Shown here one piece after another: positions 60,740 to 64,000 of a stretch of 64,000 nt of DNA. Under the pieces are notes generated by a model. It had not been told where the DNA came from and made no database searches. It worked only from the letters and a program-made list of their open reading frames with translations. This stretch comes from Blastococcus sp. PRF04-17. GTDB lineage: Bacteria > Actinomycetota > Actinomycetes > Mycobacteriales > Geodermatophilaceae. Position numbers and translations under genes: made by a program. The DNA is taken from NCBI RefSeq assembly GCF_023016265.1, contig NZ_CP095412.1, positions 2,604,001 to 2,668,000 of the forward strand, given 5' to 3'. Position 1 is the first letter of the stretch; each line of letters begins with the position of its first letter.

Positions 60740-63063
60740 GGGTGCAGCTGGGGTGTCGCGCCGGTCTGCGCGTGCGGATGACGCGGGGCGTGCGCGGCCA
60801 GCTCGTCGTGCGGCACCGTCGCGCCGTTGGGGCGGACCCCCTGCGGCTCGCTGGCGGCCAGCTGCTGCAGCGGCAGGCCGGAGAGCAGGTCGGCGACGCG
60901 GACCCGGATGGCCGCGGCGAGCTCGTCGGGCGACTGCCGCGCGTCGAGGACCAGGTAGCGGTCGGGCGCGGACTCGGCCAGTGCGCGGAACGTCTGCCGC
61001 ACCCGCTGGTGGAACTCCAACGACTCGGACTCCAGCCGGTCGGCGGCGGCGCGGCCGCGGGCGCGGGCCAGCCCCTCCTCGGGCGGGAGGTCGAGCAGGA
61101 TGGTGAGGTCCGGTTCCAGGCCCCCGGTCGCCCAGCGGGACAGCATCCGGACGTCGTCCAGCGGGATCGTGCGGCCCGCGCCCTGGTAGGCCAGCGAGCT
61201 GTCGACGAACCGGTCGGTGATCACGACCTCGCCCGCGTCCAGCGCCGGCCGCAGGACGTCGTTCACGTGCTGCGCCCGGTCGGCGGCGTAGAGCAACGCC
61301 TCCGAGCGCGGGGCGATGCCGGTGTGCGCCCGGTCCAGCACGATCGAGCGGATCCCGGCACCGGACGGCGTGGCGCCGGGCTCGAAGGTGGCACGGGCGA
61401 CCAGGCCCTCGTTGGTGAGCCACTCCTGCAGCCGACGCACCTGGGTGGACTTGCCGGCCCCCTCCCCGCCCTCGAAGGCGATGAGGACGCCACCACCGGC
61501 CAGACGCCGCCGTGCCGTGGTGTCGCGGCGCAGGGCGGTGACCACGTCGGCGAGGAGGGGCACCGGCCGGCCGTCGTCCATCTGCCGGTAGGCGAGGACG
61601 CCCACCCCGACCGCGAGCAGTCCGGCGACCAGCAGCATGATCCGTTCCCCGGTGACCGGGATCGTGACGACGCCGAGGTCGAGTCTGTGCCGGCCGATGA
61701 GGCCCACCCCGAACGGGACGACGGCCAGCGACAGGATCAGTGCCGCCCGCACCAGCGACTGGACGATGGCGAACGTGCGACCGCGGATCTGGTCCTGCAC
61801 CTCCGTGCCGAGCAGCGTGAAGCCGGCCAGGTAGGCGATACCGGCGAAGAAGCCCATGCAGACCACGAGCAGGAGCGCGATCCACAGCGCGATGCTCCAC
61901 GCCAGGAGCGTCACCGCCGCACCGGCCCCGACGATGGCGACGCCGAACAGCCGCTGGCGCGAGAGGTCGCGGGCGATGCTGGGACCCACCCCGATGCCGA
62001 TGCCGAGGCCCACGAAGACCGCGCCGAACAGCATCCCGTACGCGGCCGGCCCCGCGCTCAGCGAGTCGGCGAAGGCCTGCGCGGTGGCGATGACGACGCC
62101 CGCCGCCATGAATGCGCCGGTGATGCCCACGACGAGGCCGCGGACCAGCGGGGTGTGCCCGGCGAAGGAGAACCCGGAGCGCAGTGAACCGAAGAAGCTC
62201 TCCCCCTCGACCGCCGCACCCGTCCGCCGGCCGCTGATCGACGGGAGGTTCCAGATGATGACCGCGGCGACCAGGTAGGTGAGCGCGTTGAGGTACAGGG
62301 CCAGGTCGATCTCGTCGAGGCCCGACACCGCACGGCTCAGCGGGCCCCCGACCGCCGCCAGCAGCGAGAAGACGATGCCGGCCAGCACGGGCGTGAGCCC
62401 GTACGTGGTGACCAGCGACAGCTGGTTGGCCGGTTCGAGCTGGTCCTTGCGCACCATGTTCGGGACGGCGGCGTCCTTGGCGGGGATGAAGAAGAGGCTG
62501 ACCGCCTCGATGACGAACTGCGCGATGAACAGCCACACCAGCTCGTTGACCAGCGGGATCGACGCGAAGAGCGCGAAGCGGATGACGTGCGTGACGACCA
62601 TGGTCTTGCGCCGGTCGAACCGGTCGGCGAAGGCACCCGCCAGGGGACCCAGCACGATCGACGGCAGCAACCGGAACAGCAGCACGGCGCCGAGGGCGAA
62701 GTTCTTCGCGGCGAAGTCGTCGAACAACGAGGTGGCTGTCGCGGTGATCGCCAGCAGCCCCAGCCAGTCGCCGAAGCTCGACAGCGACGTCGACAGCCAG
62801 AGCTGGCGGAAGTCGCGGACGCGCAGCACGGCGCGCAGCTTGGCCACGAGCCCGACCGCACCCACGACGTCGGGCGGCTGTTCCGCGGCTGAACCGCCCT
62901 CCCCCGTGACGGCCGGGTCGAGCTCCGCCAAGGGCGCGGCCGCGTCCTCGGGCACCGGCGTGCCTGCGGACGGCACGCCGGTCACCGGTGGCGTCGGGTC
63001 GGACGGAATGGGAGCTCCCCGGTGGTCGGCGGATCGGGGCGGAGCAGGCCCCGGCGGCCTCAC
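60736..63063 (-). CDS. tmk: MFS transporter fused to thymidylate kinase
   Basis: A 775-residue fusion. Residues about 75-500 form a 12-helix major facilitator transporter (WLSTSLSSFGDWLGLLAITA; SIVLGPLAGAFADRFDRRKT). Residues about 530-740 are dTMP kinase: P-loop FEGGEGAGKSTQVRRLQEWL, DRF in VVITDRFVDSSLAYQGAGR, and lid region DLPPEEGLARARGR. The kinase makes dTDP for DNA synthesis; the transporter substrate is unknown. This fusion is typical of Geodermatophilaceae and relatives, where tmk precedes holB. The N-terminal 60 residues are Pro-rich and the exact start is uncertain. Confidence 0.9.
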   Translation of the reverse strand: MRPPGPAPPRSADHRGAPIPSDPTPPVTGVPSAGTPVPEDAAAPLAELDPAVTGEGGSAAEQPPDVVGAVGLVAKLRAVLRVRDFRQLWLSTSLSSFGDWLGLLAITATATSLFDDFAAKNFALGAVLLFRLLPSIVLGPLAGAFADRFDRRKTMVVTHVIRFALFASIPLVNELVWLFIAQFVIEAVSLFFIPAKDAAVPNMVRKDQLEPANQLSLVTTYGLTPVLAGIVFSLLAAVGGPLSRAVSGLDEIDLALYLNALTYLVAAVIIWNLPSISGRRTGAAVEGESFFGSLRSGFSFAGHTPLVRGLVVGITGAFMAAGVVIATAQAFADSLSAGPAAYGMLFGAVFVGLGIGIGVGPSIARDLSRQRLFGVAIVGAGAAVTLLAWSIALWIALLLVVCMGFFAGIAYLAGFTLLGTEVQDQIRGRTFAIVQSLVRAALILSLAVVPFGVGLIGRHRLDLGVVTIPVTGERIMLLVAGLLAVGVGVLAYRQMDDGRPVPLLADVVTALRRDTTARRRLAGGGVLIAFEGGEGAGKSTQVRRLQEWLTNEGLVARATFEPGATPSGAGIRSIVLDRAHTGIAPRSEALLYAADRAQHVNDVLRPALDAGEVVITDRFVDSSLAYQGAGRTIPLDDVRMLSRWATGGLEPDLTILLDLPPEEGLARARGRAAADRLESESLEFHQRVRQTFRALAESAPDRYLVLDARQSPDELAAAIRVRVADLLSGLPLQQLAASEPQGVRPNGATVPHDELAAHAPRHPHAQTGATPQLHP

Positions 63064-63141
63064 GCTACCGGGCGGACGTGACGATTTCGGCAGGTTTCCG
63101 CCCAGAAGGGGTCAGGCGGCGGAGCACTAGGGTCGGCTCCC
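63064..63141. promoter_or_regulatory. Divergent promoter region
   Basis: The 78 bp between the minus-strand tmk start and the plus-strand methyltransferase start must serve both genes. No -10/-35 pair could be placed with confidence. Confidence 0.3.
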
Positions 63142-64000
63142 GTGGCGGACGCGGGGCAGTCGGCGGACGCGGGGCAGTCGGCGGACGCGGGGCAGTCGGC
63201 GGACGCGGGGCAGTCGGCGGACGCGGGGCAGTCGGCGGACGCGGGGCAGTCGGCGGACGCGGGGCAGTCGGCGGACGCGGGGCAGTCGGCGGACGCGGGG
63301 CAGTCGACCGGTGCGTGGGACCCCGACGGCTACCTCCGGTACGCGGGCGAGCGGGCCCGCCCGTTCGCGGAGCTGCTCACGCGGGTCGCCGTGGCCACCC
63401 CGCGGGTCGTCGTCGACCTGGGCTGCGGCGAGGGAGCGCTCACGGCGTCCCTGGCGCGGCGCTGGCCCGGAGCCAGGGTCACCGGCGTCGACTCCTCCCC
63501 CGAGATGCTGGCCGCCGCGTCCGCGCACGCGCGACCGGGCCGGGTCGACTTCGCGCTCGGGGACGTCCGCGACTGGGTCCCCGACGGACCGGTCGACGTG
63601 CTGGTGAGCAACGCGGTCCTGCACTGGGTGCCCGGGCACGAGGAGCTGCTCGGCCGGTGGGCGGAGTGGCTGGCGCCCGGCGGCACCCTGGCCGTGCAGG
63701 TGCCGGGCAACTTCCGGGCACCGACGCACGCGCTGCTGCGCGGGCTCTGCCGGTCGCCGCGATGGGGGGCAGCGGTGGCCGATGCGGCACCCCACCCCGA
63801 CGCCGTCCTCGAGCCGGCCGGCTACTTCGACGTCCTGACGTCGGCCGGGCTGACCGCCGACGTCTGGGAGACGACCTACCTGCACGTCCTGAGCGGGCCC
63901 GATCCGGTGCTGGGGTGGGTGCGCAGCACCGTGCTGCGGCCGGTGCTCGCCCTGCTGGACGGCGACGACGCGGCGCAGCTCACCGCCGCGTACGCCGCCG
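63142..64000 (+). CDS. Trans-aconitate methyltransferase-like SAM enzyme (partial at right edge)
   Basis: The frame from GTG at 63142 stays open to the window end (286 codons). After 9 repeats of ADAGQS it reads WDPDGYLRYAGERARPFAEL, the usual start of Tam proteins, then motif I VVVDLGCGEGALTASLARR, motif II VTGVDSSPEML and VLVSNAVLHWVPGHEELL. Tam methylates trans-aconitate, but the class also includes unrelated substrates. Normal Tam proteins lack the repeat leader, so translation may start later. The 3' end lies outside. Confidence 0.8.
   Translation, partial: MADAGQSADAGQSADAGQSADAGQSADAGQSADAGQSADAGQSADAGQSADAGQSTGAWDPDGYLRYAGERARPFAELLTRVAVATPRVVVDLGCGEGALTASLARRWPGARVTGVDSSPEMLAAASAHARPGRVDFALGDVRDWVPDGPVDVLVSNAVLHWVPGHEELLGRWAEWLAPGGTLAVQVPGNFRAPTHALLRGLCRSPRWGAAVADAAPHPDAVLEPAGYFDVLTSAGLTADVWETTYLHVLSGPDPVLGWVRSTVLRPVLALLDGDDAAQLTAAYAA
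63145..63306. repeat. Nine perfect 18-bp tandem repeats
   Basis: The unit GCGGACGCGGGGCAGTCG repeats nine times without a mismatch and, in the methyltransferase frame, codes for (ADAGQS)9. As an 18-bp unit, copy changes keep the frame. The perfect identity suggests recent expansion. Confidence 0.95.

Noticed and set aside
63145-63306. CRISPR-like array of identical repeats
   Set aside because: The 18-bp units are head to tail without spacers and lie in a coding frame; no cas gene is near.

Overview
The DNA is uniformly GC-rich with strong GC bias at third codon positions, uses GTG starts freely and overlaps genes as ATGA or GTGA. It also encodes an MFS-transporter/thymidylate-kinase fusion next to holB. 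Together these point to a high-GC actinobacterium, most likely of the Geodermatophilaceae type (Blastococcus, Geodermatophilus, Modestobacter). The taxon is an inference.

Almost everything left of about 59.4 kb looks like one large integrative and conjugative element (ICE) inserted at a tRNA-Thr(CGT) gene. From right to left it contains: a tyrosine integrase (58.0-59.2 kb) beside the tRNA; a small overlapping ORF and an excisionase-like helix-turn-helix gene; a divergent XRE regulator; a Tad-type pilus block (48.5-56.3 kb: lipoprotein, secreted protein, SAF-domain protein, TadZ, TadA, TadB, TadC, Flp-like pilin, two TadE-like and one TadG-like protein); a LysM/BTAD membrane protein; a type IV secretion block (31.3-43.9 kb: ParA-like ATPase, VirB2-like, VirB8-like and VirB6-like proteins, an SCO6880-like protein, VirB4, M23 peptidase, T4CP and four unknown proteins); then defence cargo; then a MobF relaxase-helicase-primase fusion (6.1-11.6 kb). 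The left attachment site is not in the window, so the element runs past base 1.

The cargo holds three defence modules. (1) A minus-strand array of about 12.6 kb encodes HerA ATPase, NurA nuclease, a D12-class adenine methyltransferase, a TerB-family protein, a BrxD-like ATPase and a BrxHI/Lhr-like helicase fused to a DEDDh exonuclease and a BRCT domain. It resembles parts of BREX, without PglX or PglZ, and is the best candidate here for an undescribed system. Two of its genes are broken: NurA by a frameshift at a GGTC repeat, TerB by a TGG-to-TAG-like stop. (2) A two-gene CBASS has a CD-NTase followed by an E2-like protein fused in frame to a transmembrane effector-like region. (3) An AbiEi/AbiEii type IV toxin-antitoxin pair has a possible operator.

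The first 5.4 kb is an insertion-sequence graveyard. An IS110-family transposase gene is split by an IS21-family element (951-3341, 4-bp target duplication, istA and istB frameshifted) and by an intact IS256-family element (3914-5393, 8-9 bp duplication).

Right of the tRNA is ordinary chromosome: holB, the MFS-tmk fusion, and a divergent trans-aconitate-methyltransferase-like gene whose start carries nine perfect 18-bp repeats and which runs off the right edge.
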